From Pristionchus mayeri (lineage: Eukaryota; Nematoda; Chromadorea; Rhabditida; Neodiplogasteridae), in the NCBI GenBank assembly GCA_036245805.1, contig BTRK01000003.1, forward strand, positions 7,936,001 to 8,000,000: a stretch of DNA of 64,000 nucleotides. The letters are read 5' to 3'. Under the pieces are notes generated by a model that saw only the letters and a list, made by a program, of their open reading frames with translations, had not been told where the DNA came from and did no database searches. Numbering within the stretch: the first letter of the stretch is position 1; each line of letters begins with the position of its first letter. The position numbers were made by a program, and so were the translations under genes. This document shows, in pieces, positions 23,501 through 36,000 of this stretch.

Positions 23501-26200
23501 CCTAGGAAATGCGAGTTTCTCATTCTGACAGAACCAGGTGATATTCTGCTGCACCACTATTTCATAAGTCCGAAAGTTCGCATCGCTTTTGATTTGTTCT
23601 ACGTCGGTGTTTGATTAAAAAAACAAATAAAACTAGAGCTGAGAAACTAGTAAATAGTCTTTCTCGCGCATTTGAAACTATCTTGATTTTCCAACCAATT
23701 AAACCACGATGTATGCTAACTTTCGATTTTTTTAGCGAGTGCTGAATGAACAGACCTTCTTTCACATCTCTCTCGAGATGCTGCAGAAAGAAGGTAGTGA
23801 TTAACTAATCAGTTTAATTATGAAAAGAATCGCTGGCTAGTATTGAATCGGAAGATCGTGTTCCGACTGTTGACTCATAAGTGAAACATGACAATCACTG
23901 TTCACATTATGCTGCGATTATAATGAGTCTCGAGCAAATCTGACTGTTTGCTGTGCGCATGGACTCCTTCTTTAATATACTGCTGATCTCGCTCTAGTTG
24001 GCTCCTGTACACACAACTTTATATCCGTAGGCTCGTGAAAATACAATTTTGATAAGAGCCGTCAGAAAATTTGACAACAGATGTCTTCTCGTAATTATAG
24101 CGAGAGAATGTGATCATGAAAAAAAACCCTTAATGAAACAAATTATTTCGCAGAACTGTTACTCGGATTTCAGTAGCGGCTTCACTACGTTGCATCAATT
24201 TGTTAAAATATAACTTTAAGTTTAAAATTACCCATGAGAAAGGCAAAAGCTTTTGGTTGCATCGAGGTATCATAAGCCCGTCGGGGTCCTCTCAGTGATT
24301 CCTCTCGTGCTGGTACAAAAAATATAGCATGATACTCATAGCCCTGCATTATGAGATCATGCTCGCAATAAGTGATCAACTATTTTTCGTCATTGTTTTC
24401 ATTATCATTTCCTTTAGCGAGCTGCTCAACTCCTTCTCCATCTCTGATACATATCGCTCACTTCCGTGACGAGTACGAAAAGGACCAGAAGTGCGGGAAT
24501 GAAGAGGAAAGCGAAAGACATGCTAGCCGTAGTGCTATCTTACCAGAAATCTTCATCAAGCGCGAAATTTGCAATGAAAATACTTGTTTACAATTGTGGT
24601 CGACCATATGATGCTGCGCCATCGTTTAATCAACCTGGGAGTTCACAGTCGCTTTGATATATTTTTTTACTGTAGAACAAAAAACCAATAAAAAACGAAG
24701 AGATTCTTTCTCGCGCGTTCGAAACTGTGATAGTTGTCTTGATTTTTCATAGAGTGAATTCAGAACGAGCAGATCTACATCCATCTCATCCCGAGATCCT
24801 GGAGGGGGTACTTCAGGCATTTCATGATTATGGGAACGATAATGCTATTTCAACGATTTTTATTTCACTCTTCATTGTCCCACAAACACTAAAGCAGTTC
24901 GAAATCGTCTGATTATTCATCACATGCGAAACTCGCGAATAGCAGTTCGGGTTTTGTGTTGGGAGCAATCCTTATTTCGTTCAGTCATATTTTAACAAAA
25001 CTGATCGAAATCGTCATGGTTGCCTCTATCCTAGCCCTTGCCTACCGTAACACCTACGGGAGAATTCTCAAAAACGATCGAGGGACCGCAGAATGATTTT
25101 TTTCCCACTTGCTGCAAAAAAATGTCACAAATTCGTATCTGCCCTTTTATATTTCATTTGGTTCTCTTGAAGTCAGTGGTGAATACATTTCATTGTAATT
25201 CTGCCTGTGCTGAATATAAACCTAATTTAGAATTTACTGCTTATCTACTGTAGAATTTACTGTAACTGCTTATCGAAGTGCAGTCTACATTTGCATTATT
25301 ATGTCTTCCCTCTGCAGCGATCTGCTCAACTCCTCCTCCATTTCCGATCCGATCATCATCGCGCACTTCCACCGATCGATGGAAGAATACGATAAGGACC
25401 AGAAGTGGACGAATCGAGAGAAACGATAAATACATTATATGAGTGCGATCATACCATAAACGTTGATCAAGCACTAAATTTTATCTTCAACACGATTTTC
25501 CCATTTTGACTGAACCAGTTGATGTGATGCCGCACTATTATTTCATAAGCCCGGGATTGCACATCTAAACGTATGTTGAGGCATCCAAGCAAGGCTGGTT
25601 TGCCACCCCCGCGCCAATTCTGCGTTCAGTCTGTCCTGAGGTTATCAGCGACCTATGCGTGAGGATACCGCCCGTGTTGTGTGCACGTGGTGGGGGATTT
25701 CTGACCTATTTCTTAACCCCCGTGGTCTGGGTGGATCTGCAGGCGAGGGGGGTCGAGCTCATGACCATCGGATTCGCATTCCTGGCACACAGCCACTGCG
25801 CCACCTCTCCTACCGCCAATCTGCTTTGATAAATTCATCTTGCTTGTCCTAACAAAACCCAATAAAATCTGGAGCTATAAATATTCTTTCTCGAAAATGA
25901 AACTATGCTTGTTGGCTTTAATTTCCCACCAATTCCGCTAATATTTCAACTAATCGTTTAAACATGCATCGAATGTGAAACGCTCAAGTGGCAGGTTAAT
26001 GGCGGGAGTAATAAAGATGGAAATACTTACTTACTTGGGCATATCACACGTTAAAAATAATACCATTGATCGCCCTCCATTTTTTACTATTGTTACAAAA
26101 CGGATAAACCCCATTTCATTATCTCACCGGTAGACCGAGATAAAAAAATTGAAGGCAGCTCCCTTTCATCTTTTTGCGACTACGACGATTCCATAAGAAA
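23501..26200 (+). repeat. Degenerate module array, segment II
   Basis: Module blocks recur near 23530, 23745, 23880, 24425-24500, 24760, 24930, 25310-25410 (a well-preserved LLNSSSISDPIIIAHF frame), 25510 and 25970. The insertion at about 25565-25826 is listed separately. No intact gene. The region 23890-24370 is AT-rich with nothing I can name. Confidence 0.55.
25565..25826 (-). mobile_element. tRNA-derived SINE-like insertion
   Basis: On the minus strand the element starts near 25826 with GGTGGCGCAGTGGC, a good match to a polymerase III A box. About 50 bases later comes GGTCATGAGCTCGACCCC, similar to a B box (GGTTCGANTCC type). A C/G-rich body follows. It splits a module between its TAAGCCCGGGATTGCAC part and its GCTTTGAT part. 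No tRNA cloverleaf with a usable anticodon is convincing, so this is a SINE or tRNA pseudogene rather than a tRNA. Confidence 0.55.
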
Positions 26201-26544
26201 GTTAATTTTTAATGTGCGAATTTGATGTAAGGGATCTATAAAAGCTGGATTCGGAGGTGAAGGTGAAGGCGAGCTTCGCGATCGAGGTAACGGAAAGAGC
26301 TATTCGATTGACACGATATTTCCGAGTTTGCCATTCGAAAATAATTTTAAAAAGTGATATTGGAATGATTTCGTCCCGCATGCTTTCGCCGGTAGTTGAG
26401 AATTTCCATTCAATGTTAATATTTTCCGAATGCACTTACTGTCGATGGCCGTTTCTGGTTTCGCAACTTCATAACCCCCTCGAAGATTCAAAGTTTCAAT
26501 TCGGCGTGGAGAGTTTGTCGTAAAAAATAATATCAACCACTCAC
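26201..26544. other. No supported gene; short open frames on both strands
   Basis: An 88-codon plus frame (26257-26523) and an overlapping minus frame exist, but neither has a recognisable domain or clear splice sites. GGTGAAGGCGAGCTTCGCGA near 26263 resembles 21124-21140. It lies just 3' of the flippase exon at 26545 on the minus strand and may be decayed intron. Confidence 0.35.
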
Positions 26545-26818
26545 TTCGAAGAATCGGACGAGTTCGATGGTCACTTGTAGCGAGATCGGAATGAGGTTAT
26601 TGTAGAAGATGAATAAGTTCCATATATATAGAAACCTGCACCGTCCGCCACTAAAAACATGTTAATTAATCGAGAAATCAGAAGTATTATCGTACTTCTG
26701 AAAATGATATTTTCATTTGTTTTTTTTAACCACGAATCCAGCTGATGTACGAGGCCTCCGGAATGTGCGAGCGATTGTACAGCTCAGCACATGAATGTTT
26801 GTTTTTAGAGCCCATTAT

Positions 26819-28890
26819 CACGGATCTCCTGTAAAAATGCAGATAAATGAGACCTTGTTGCGACAGAAAAATCTTTTGGGTCATGGATTTCGCTGAAAAC
26901 ATAAGGACTGACCAAAGTGAGGATGGCGAACATACCTATCAACTTCGTTTTTTTCAAAATTGGCTTTTTTTTCTACACGTAATAATTGAACTCTACAAAA
27001 TTTGTTGATACCTTTAGAAATGCTTTAAAATGATTTTAAATCATTTTTAAAGGTATCAACACAAATTTACAAATACCCTACAAATACCCTACAACCCTAC
27101 AAACCTCTACCCTACAAAGGTACCCTACAAATAAGTTCTCTTGAGCTAAGCGCAGAAATTACGTTTTCACATTGATTTCCTCAAAAAACTGATTTAACGG
27201 TCGTGATCTACCTTTCATGATAAAAAACTCTCGATTTTTATCTTTGATTCAGATTCCCCACACCAGAATTAGGGTACGTATATACTTCATTGATCATAAC
27301 ACGTGGCTTATATCGCCACTCAGTAGGCAGAATGAGAACTTAGTTCAATTTGTTGAATGCAATTCTTACAACACCACAAACTAGTTCGTGCTTTCTCGAA
27401 GGGTCCCTTAACCCCCTTATATATTATTATTACGATTGTACTAAATTCTGTGTAAAAATACAACATAGAATTTCGCAGTTGCACTACTGACTCTTAAGTT
27501 GAGATTCGCACTCTCGCTGATTTTCTCTCTATAACACGGATCTCCTGTAAGAACGGAGGAACGGATGCGACAGAAAAATATTTTGGGTCATGGATTTCGC
27601 TGAAAACATAAGGACTGACCAACGTGAGGATTGCTAACACACCTATCAAATTCGTTTTTCAAAATTTGTATCGCCACTCAGTAGGCAGAATGAGAACTTG
27701 GTTCAATTTTTTGAATGAAACACTTTTCGGCGTGAATCTCATTTACGGGTTATGCAAATTTGCAAAGTAGGACTACTAATATATAGCTCTAGAGCAGGTC
27801 TTCAAGAATGACTAAGAGGACAAAGATGCCAAAGTTGCCCGTTTTCGAGATACGGCGTAAAAACGAATTTAGTAGAACACCGTGGAAGATGAGAGAACTC
27901 GCTCCACTGTAAATCGGTATCTTTTCACGTCGTATCTCGAAAACGGGCAACTTTGGCATCTTTGTCCTCTTAGTCATTCTTGAAGACCTGCTCTAGAGCT
28001 ATATATTAGTAGTCCTACTTTGCAAATTTGCATAACCCGTAAATGAGATTCACGCCGAAAAGTGTTTCATTCAAAAAATTGAACCAAGTTCTCATTCTGC
28101 CTACTGAGTGGCGATATGATCAATGAACTATATACGTACCCTAATTCTGGTGTAGGGAATCCGAATCAAAGATAAAAATCAAGAGTTTTTTTATCATGAA
28201 AGGTAGATCACGACCGTTAAATCAGTTTTTTGAGGAAAACAATGTGAAAACGTAATTTCTGCGCTTAGCTCAAGAGAACGTATTTGTAGGGTACCTGAAT
28301 GTGCATCGATTGGAAAAAATGCGGTCGCTGTTAGTCAACAATTCACGGATATACAGCCTTCCAAAGTGGTAGGTCAAACGATGCAAATTTTGAAAAACGA
28401 ATTTGATAGGTGTGTTAGCAATCCTCACGTTGGTCAGTCCTTATGTTTTCAGCGAAATCCATGACCCAAAATATTTTTCTGTCGCATCCGTTCCTCCGTT
28501 CTTACAGGAGATCCGTGTTATAGAGAGAAAATCAGCGAGAGTGCGAATCTCAACTTAAGAGTCAGTAGTGCAACTGCGAAATTCTATGTTGTATTTTTAC
28601 ACAGAATTTAGTACAATCGTAATAATAATATATAAGGGGGTTAAGGGACCCTTCGAGAAAGCACGAACTAGTTTGTGGTGTTGTAAGAATTGAACTCGTG
28701 TTCAATTCTTACAAATTTGTGTTGAATCCTTTAAAAATGATTTAAAATCATTTTAAAGCATTTCTAAAGGTATCAACAAATTTTGTAGAGTTCAATCATT
28801 ACGTGTAAGAATTGAACCCGAGTTCAATTCTTGCAACACCACAAACTAGTTCGTACTTTCTCGAAGGGTCCCCTTAACCCACCTTATATC
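26819..28890. mobile_element. Nested foldback cluster with CACGGATCTCCTGTAA ends
   Basis: Several palindromes lie inside one another. The innermost element is about 27535-28517 (CACGGATCTCCTGTAAGAA at one end, its complement at the other) and folds about a centre near 27900-28025. Around it are arms 27361-27534 / 28518-28692, which end in GGGTCCCTTAACCCCCTTAT. Further arms pair ATGCTTTAAAATGATTT with its complement near 28740-28770. A second CACGGATCTCC end at 26819 has no intact partner. The ends match the TTAA-flanked element at 41251-42385. Confidence 0.7.
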
Positions 28891-28910
28891 AATGAATAGC
28901 GAATTTGGCG

Positions 28911-29003
28911 AATTTCAGATATTCAAATGAGAATGACTTTTATTTACTGATATTATATTGAATTCAGGACAGCATTTATGGGATTGAATAGATGGCAGCG
29001 ACA
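28911..29003. repeat. Intron-like block duplicated at 30950-32885
   Basis: This block (GAATTTCAGATATTCAAATG through CAGCATTTATGGGATTGA) matches 30949-30976 plus 32827-32885. The second copy is split by the TTAA element 30981-32822, so this copy serves as its unoccupied counterpart. Confidence 0.8.
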
Positions 29004-29597
29004 TAACTATTTTTGTTCGGAAAAATAAAAGCTATGTTTCAGTTTTGCGCCTCCCCTTCCGATCCGAGGTTTCGGCACCTTTCTAATATGCTTAGGGGCG
29101 AAATAATGAAACAGCGATCGCTACGTCAAACAATCCTAATTAAAGTCTTATTTCCCCGATCCTTCTCCGCACTACATTTTCAATGAACAAAATCGAAAAT
29201 CTCCCCTTACTCCTTTCAAATGTAACCGCTTCAAGGTGAAATCGATAATCTCACTGCTTGAGTGGCGCGACTTTCGAGGTGAGCAGGATCTTGGCATCGT
29301 GCCCAGTGTAGATCACCACTCCTCAGATTCACTCCGTGTTCTCCAGTCGAGCTCCTCGCAACATCAGATGATCGATACCTGAGGGGAAGGTTACTGAAAG
29401 ACGAGGTAGTCGACATTCGATCAAGTGAAACCGCTGAGCGGGTAACTGTAAGCAGAAACAGATAATACTATAATTCAAAAAAAACTACAAGGAAGTGTAA
29501 TGTAGCTGGTTCACCACATAAATTAATCGACAACTGACCGAAATGCTTCGGTTCCTGGCCCTCGATATGCAGATTACCCGGGAACTCGTCGACGTGC

Positions 29598-30090
29598 CTG
29601 CAATTGAAATTGAACTGTTCGATGATACTTTTGCTTGTGAAACACATGGACTGTGCGAGTTTGCGAAAATACATTTTATAGGGCATGATAAAGAATGCTT
29701 GAAACACTGGTACACCTCACCTGTTCTAATTGCAAAACAGTCAGATTGGCTGTTCAATACCTGTACCCATCATGGGTGCATGAAACGCTTCCAAATATTT
29801 AAAATTGGACCCACTAATCAATAATCTCAAATTAATCAATCGGTATTTCCTTTCACCGATTGGGATATTCGCACTCGATGGAGGCAGTGAAGGGAGCGAG
29901 CGAATCGAGCGAGGTTAAACGAGAAAGTAGTCGGCAAGGACTGGGAGAGATTATCGAGTGATTCGTAATTATGCAATTTTGGCGAGTTATTGCTAATTCT
30001 AATGTCAACAAATAGTTTTATTTTGAACTAGAAGAAGATCGGCGATCAAATCATTTGACTACCAATCGAATATCTGGCACTCCCGTGGCA
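29598..30090. other. Flippase intron; no further gene seen
   Basis: Lies between the HVDEFPGNL and DGETNLK exon remnants. A 93-codon plus frame (29543-29824) overlaps the minus-strand exon and has no family resemblance, so it is not called as a gene. Confidence 0.4.
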
Positions 30091-30161
30091 ACAACTCACC
30101 TGTTTGATCTTCAAATTAGTCTCGCCATCCAAATTCGACGTCTCGATGTAGGCCATTCTCC

Positions 30162-30864
30162 TAAAGCGCCATTACAACAACCTGGACATTATTATAATAT
30201 TACAATTTTGAATGTTCATCTAAAAGTTCATCTAAAAAAACATGAACAAACTAATCATGCGCGATTTCTCGAGCTTTCTAACGAATCATGAAATGGCGAT
30301 GGGAGTGCATCCGGTTTTTGTTTTTTTTAAAGGCGGAGTAAACTCAAAATTCAATTTTTGAAGCCATCATATGCACTACAGCTCCACAACGATACGAAGC
30401 TCCGAAATCTTCGCATTGATATCTCCATTCCGAACAGAGTTATAGCTAGTTGGCTGGGAGCCAGATCAGGGAAAGCTCAGGGAAGGGGGCGAGATAGCAC
30501 TCGACTTGAAGAGAGTGCGTCCCTAAGTGAAACATATCCCAACCGGGCGCGCGTTTGACTTTACTACTCCTTTAATTTTAAACCCAATTGATAACTCGTA
30601 GTCCCTTTTCCTTTAGGTTTAAATTTAGAAATTCGCATTTTGCCCGTAAAAATTGTAACCGGCTGTGAGATGAATTGATCAAGTAGCTTTCCACATGCCC
30701 TAATAGACGGCACGAAACGGCGATGGGCCGGCCTGTTCTACTGTTCGTTTTTACTGGGCCTCTCAGACACGCTATCCTTTCTAACTAGATGGAACATTAG
30801 CCAATCGATAATCTCAAGCTTTTCTATCTTTAAAATAATAATATTAAATAAATATTTAAAGTAC
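30162..30864. other. AT-rich DNA with no recognised gene
   Basis: Contains a T-rich run followed by AAAGGCGGAGTAAACTC near 30330, which looks like a transposon fragment, and a G-rich stretch at 30450-30560. No exon or RNA gene is supported. Confidence 0.35.
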
Positions 30865-30946
30865 CGATAGCAGAGATGATCGCTAGTGAGACGAAAACGA
30901 AAAAGAGGAAGAGAATACGGCGATTCGTCATGATGTCCATGTTACT
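30865..30946 (-). pseudogene. P4-ATPase transmembrane exon, out of order
   Basis: The minus strand encodes SNMDIMTNRRILFLFF then VSLAIISAIG, followed by a possible GTACTT donor. This is the exon that normally follows the LLRG...YTGHD exon in TAT-1/ATP8A-type flippases and forms a membrane helix. Here it lies 5' of the DGETNLK exon (30161), so it must come from another, truncated copy of the gene placed upstream. No stop is seen in the exon itself. Confidence 0.8.
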
Positions 30947-30980
30947 CACGAATTTCAAATATTAAAATGAGTGAATTTAA

Positions 30981-32822
30981 GAGTGACTATCTGAGAGGAT
31001 TAAGCAAGTGCCGTACAACGGAAAACAAAGTCCCAATTTAAAGATTGTCCTATGGGTAACTTTTCGCGTAGAGTTCGAAAATCGACCTTAGAAAGCCGTA
31101 TCTCTGACCCCTCATTTCCTGTGTCGCGCTATACCTGGGTGGTCGTTTTTTGTAACTTTTGAACGGCTCATCCAAACCTCACAAATGCAACGTAATTCTG
31201 AAATAACTCGACGAAATAAGCATTTTTACTGTTTGAAGTGAAGAGCTAACTCATCTGTGAAAAAAGTTTAGGCCATTGGAATTCTCAAAATATGTGCCCG
31301 GAAACCTTCCTCTGATTTCTGAATGCCCCTTTTTGAACATGTTCATTGGATTCTACGTGAAAAGTTACCCCTATGTGCATCTTTTCGCTCCAAATGAGTG
31401 GGATGCATGGGGTTTCCCGCTTCGATGGAGACGAAGTTTTGTAAAATCTCGGTATAAATATGTATTTTTCAGGCAAACCATAATGATTTCTGATCATTAT
31501 TGAACAAATATTACCTATCCTAGAATGGAGAAGTATGATTACGCTGAAAAATGCATAGTTTCACTCATTCCTAAAAATCGATTTTCTAAACTTCGAAAAA
31601 TCTCCATTTTGGCCGTTGATAATTTTAAAAATACAATTGAAATCTCGCAAATTCAAAACAATTCGTATAATATGTACCGACATAAATAAGAAAAAGTTGT
31701 ATAGAGGCTCCCACACATTGTGATTTTTGAAATATTCTTGCATGGAAACGCTGCTTTGATAGTATGTAAAAATAAATTATGAAAATTAAATATGTATTTT
31801 GGGGCGGGATTCGAATAATTTCCGGCCTAATACAATGTTGGCATATAAGGTGATTGGCAAACGTGTGCGTTCTTTCAAATTTCAACGATCCAAAAAATAT
31901 CAAAATTTTTAGCATGTGAAAATCGAAATTTGGAAAACAACGCATAACCCGCTCTGATCAATGCCAATCGACAAAACTCGTGTCCAAAAACAATAATACG
32001 TAAAAATTGCTCAAAATTTTGCGAAAATTCTTTCGAACTATAATTTATTTCTAATCCGGAACCTTGAAAATCCCATGTTCATGCAAGAATATTTCAAAAA
32101 TCACAGTGTGGGAGCCTCTATACAACTTTTTCTTATTTATGTCGGTACATATTATACGAATTGTTTTGAATTTGCGAGATTTCAATTGTATTTTTAAAAT
32201 TATCAACGGCCAAAATTTCAAAAAAATTTTTTTTTAAGAATGAGTGAAACTAAGCATTTTTCAGCGTAATCATACTTCTCCATTCTAGAATAGTTAATAT
32301 TTGTTCAATAATGATCTGAAATCATTATGGTTTGCCTGAAACATACATATTTATACTGAGATTTTACAAAACTTCGTCTCCATCGAAACGGGAAACCCCA
32401 TGCATCCCACTCATTTGGATCGAAAGGGGGTAACTTTTCACGCAGAATCCAATGAACATGTTCAAAAAGGGGCATTCAGAGGATAAGGTTTCCGGGCACA
32501 CATTTTGAGAATTCCAATGGCCTAAACTTTTTTCACAGATGAGTTAGCTCTTCACTTCTAACAGTAAAAATGCTTATTTCGTCGAGTTATTTCAGAATTA
32601 CGTTGCATTTGTGAGGTTTGGATGAGCCGTTCAAAAGTTACAAAAAACGACCACCCAGGTATAGCGCGACACAGGAAATGAGGGGTCAGAGATACGGCTT
32701 TCTAAGGTCGATTTTCGAACTCTACGCGAAAAGTTACCCCAAGGACAATCTTTAAATTGGGACTTTATTTTTCGTTGTACGGCACATAGGTGAAATTGCT
32801 CAGTTCTCTCAGATAGTCACTC
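30981..32822. mobile_element. TTAA-flanked long palindromic element (1.84 kb)
   Basis: Starts GAGTGACTATCTGAGAG and ends with its exact complement. It is flanked directly by TTAA at 30977-30980 and 32823-32826. Nearly the whole element folds back on itself: arms of about 0.8 kb include GTGCCGTACAACG, CCCAATTTAAAGATTGTCC and CGACGAAATAAGC, with some local divergence. No transposase ORF. The structure and target resemble the palindromic TTAA elements known in Caenorhabditis. Confidence 0.9.
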
Positions 32823-32885
32823 TTAATTGCGTAATATTATATTGCATTCTCGACGACAGCATTTATGGAATTGACTAGATGGCAA

Positions 32886-33010
32886 CGTAAAATAACTATT
32901 GTTCCAAGTAGTATGTACTGTACCCCAAGTGGGAAAAGCCGATTGCGAAGCCACATCATTATGCTTGAGAGGCCGAACTCGCTTTGATTACTAATTACAA
33001 CCCTTACAAT
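32886..33010 (+). repeat. Module fragment
   Basis: ATTGCGAAGCCACATCATTA through AACTCGCTTTGATTAC matches the second exon-like block of the module, showing that the array once extended here. Confidence 0.5.
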
Positions 33011-33011
33011 A

Positions 33012-36000
33012 ATCTGGAAGCTTTTTTGCTGGAGGGGTTGTAGGGGTGTGGGAGTGGGGGTGCTGGGAGTGGCAACGGGGCACATGCTCAGCAGACACAA
33101 GTCTAGCCTTGGTCCCCTAGGCAAAATTTTCAGGACGATCAACAATCTATGTCTGTCCAGTGTCTGCTCGGACGCACATTTTGTCCTGCGAAAACGAGGC
33201 CATCCACTCGCACTTTGCAAACAGGCACAGGTGGCCGTCGGCGGTACGAGTCATTTCATGCAGAAAAATAACCAAGTGTTTGGGCAAACAAATGAGAAAA
33301 ATGCCGGAAAGTGGTGTGTGTACGTCCGTCCGTCCGTCCGTACCGTAACCCGTCCGTCCGTCCGTACCGTAGCGTTGGAGCAGATGTTGTGTCAGACTCA
33401 TGATTTCATCGAAGGATGGATGGAAATCATTGATACCGTACTACTACAGTAACCAAAGTCTACCGTAGCCCAGTGCGCTGGGTCATACGCTGGGTCAGAT
33501 TCGTGATTTCATCTGCGGATGCATGCAAAAAAGCGTGAGAACCATGAGTTTGCAGGCATTTTGCAGCATCCAAGTGGGATTATTTTCTAAATATTCAGAG
33601 AACTTTAAAAGAGGCGTAGTTGCCCACTAGTTGCATACCTTACTATAAACTGAACGCTTTTTTGTCTGGCGCGTTCGTTTCGAGTGGGTTTTTAATAGTT
33701 TCTGTGCATTCAAAATACAAGGTCATTACGCTAAAAAATTCCAGAAATTTCCAAAAGAAAAATTTTTACGACCACAAATATGGTGTTGGTTTGTGAGTCT
33801 GTGTACCGTAACCCGGATGTGGCGTTGGAGCAGATGTTGTGTCAGACTCATGATTTCATCAGAAGATTGAAACAAAACGTCAATACCGTACTACTACAGT
33901 AACCGTAAGCTACCGTAACCCAGTGCGCTGTGTCAGACGCTTGGTCAGATTCATAATTACGTTAGAGAATCGATTGAAAACGTCGATTATGGCATTGGGA
34001 CGGGCGCTGCATGGGAGCCGTGACTTTTCCGGCATCAACAGGGGATGATTTTCTAAATAATCCGGTAACTTCTAAGGCGTAGTTGCCCACTTGTTGCATA
34101 CCTTAGCATAAACTGAAAGCTTTTTTGTCTGGCGCGTTCGTTTCGAACGAGATTTTGATAGTATGTCCCCATCCGGAATACAAGGTCATTACACGAAAAA
34201 GATTCCAGAAATTTCCAGAAGAAAAATTGTTACGACCAAAAAATAGGTGTTGGTTGGTCTGTCCGTCCGTGTACCGTAACCCGGAAGTGGCGTTGGAGCA
34301 GATGTTGTGTCAGACTCATGATTTCATCAGAAGATCGAAACAAAACATCGATACCGTACTCCTACAGTAATCGAAAGCTACCGTAACCCGTAGCCATGGG
34401 TCAGGCGCTGGGTCAGATTCATGATTTCGTCGGAGGAATGATGAAAAACTTAAATACCGAAATACTACTGTAACCGAAAGCAACCGTAATATGTGGCGCT
34501 GTGTCGTATGATGGGTCAGATTTATGATTTCGTTGTTTAATCAATTCAAAACGTAGATGCTGCATCCCTGCCCCAAGCTCTAGGGTTTGGTGGGACGCGA
34601 TGTGAGATGATTTTGCAGGCATTTTAAAAATCAATAAAGTGTTCTGTGAGATGGGCGTAGTTGCCCACTAGTTGCAAGATATACAATAAACTGAAAGGGT
34701 TTTTGTCTGGCGCTTGCGTTTCGGGCGAGATTTTGATAGTATGTCCCCATCCGGAATACAAGGTCAGCAGACGAAAAACATTCGAGAAATTTCCAGAAGG
34801 AAAAATTTTACGACCAATAAATGGGTGTTGCTATTTCCGTCTGTGCGCAACCGTAAACCGTTGGCGTTGGGTCAGATGGTGTGTCAGATTCATGATTTCA
34901 TCGAAGGATGGATGAAAATCTTCGATACCGTGCTACTACAGTAACCAACGCCTACCGTAACCAAGTGCTCTGGGTCATACGCTGGGTCAGATTCATGATT
35001 TCATCTGCGGATGGATGCAAAAAAGCGTGAGAACCATAATTTTGCAGGAATTTTGCAGCCTCCAAATGGTATTATTTTCTAAATATTCATGGAACTTTAA
35101 AAGAGGCGTAGTTGCCCACTAGTTGCTACATATACAATAATCTGAAAGCTTTTTATGTCTGGAGCTTTCGATTCGAGTGGGATTTTGATAGTTTCTGTGC
35201 AATTAAATTACAAGGTCAGCAGATGAAAAAGATTTCAGAAATCTGCAGAAGAACAATTTTTACGACCACAAATATGGTGTTGGTCTCTTTGTCCGTCCAC
35301 GTACCGTAACCTGGGCGTGGCGTTGGAGCAGATGGTGTGTCAGACTCATGATTTCATCGGAAGGTGGATGGAAATCATCGATACCGTACTACTACAGTAA
35401 CCAAAGCCTACCGTATACCAGTGCGCTGGGTCATACGTTGGGTCAGATTCATGATTTTATCTGCGGATGGATGCAAACAAGCGTGAGAACCATGAGTTTG
35501 CAGGCATTTTGCAGCATCCAAGTGGGATTATTTTCTAAATATTCAGAGAACTTTAAAAGAGGCGTAGTTGCCCACTAGTTACTAAGTATACAATAAACTG
35601 AACGCTTTTTTGACTGGCGCTTTCATTTCGAATGAGATTTTGATAGTATGTCCCCATCCGGAATACAAGGTCAGCAGACGAAAAACATTCCATAAATTTC
35701 CAGAAGAAAAATTTTTACGACCAAACAATAGGTGTCGCTATGTCCGTCTGTCCTTACCGTAACCCCAAAGTGTTGTGTCAGACTCATGATTTCAGCGGAG
35801 GATGGATGGAAATCATCGATACTGTAATACTACCGTAACCAAAGCCTACCGTAACCCAGTGCGCTGGGTCAGACCTTGGGTCAGATTCATGATTTCGTCG
35901 ATGGATGCAAAAAATCCGTTATTTTTGTAATTAATCGAGAAAAGTTTTCTAAATTTTCCTGGAACACGTTCATGTTGAGATGGGCGTAGTTGCCCACTAG

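Larger units (their letters stand above)
26545..30161 (-). pseudogene. P4-ATPase (TAT-1/ATP8A-like), N-terminal half, dismembered
   Basis: Exon remnants in gene order on the minus strand. 30161-30100: NLDGETNLKIKQ with a GTGAGT donor, the diagnostic P4-ATPase motif. 29597 to about 29530: HVDEFPGNLHIEGQ after TTGCAG. 29378-29255: LMLRGARLENTE, two in-frame TGA codons, then VVIYTGHDAKILL. About 26800-26745: NRSHIPEASYIS (tentative). 26635-26545: YNNLIPISLQVTIE in a transmembrane segment, with intact TGCAG acceptor and GTGAGTGG donor. The family flips phosphatidylserine and related lipids to the cytosolic leaflet. The exon that should lie between the last two (SNMDIMTNRR type) is missing here and replaced by the foldback cluster 26819-28890. 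The phosphorylation DKTGT exon is not found. Exons matching the family well but carrying stops and losses indicate a pseudogene. Confidence 0.88.

Noticed and set aside
29543..29824. 93-codon plus-strand ORF as a gene
   Set aside because: It overlaps a recognisable minus-strand flippase exon and has no domain or splice signals of its own.
31276..31503. Overlapping 70-75-codon frames on both strands
   Set aside because: They lie in an arm of the TTAA palindrome and have degenerate mirror counterparts near 32300-32520.
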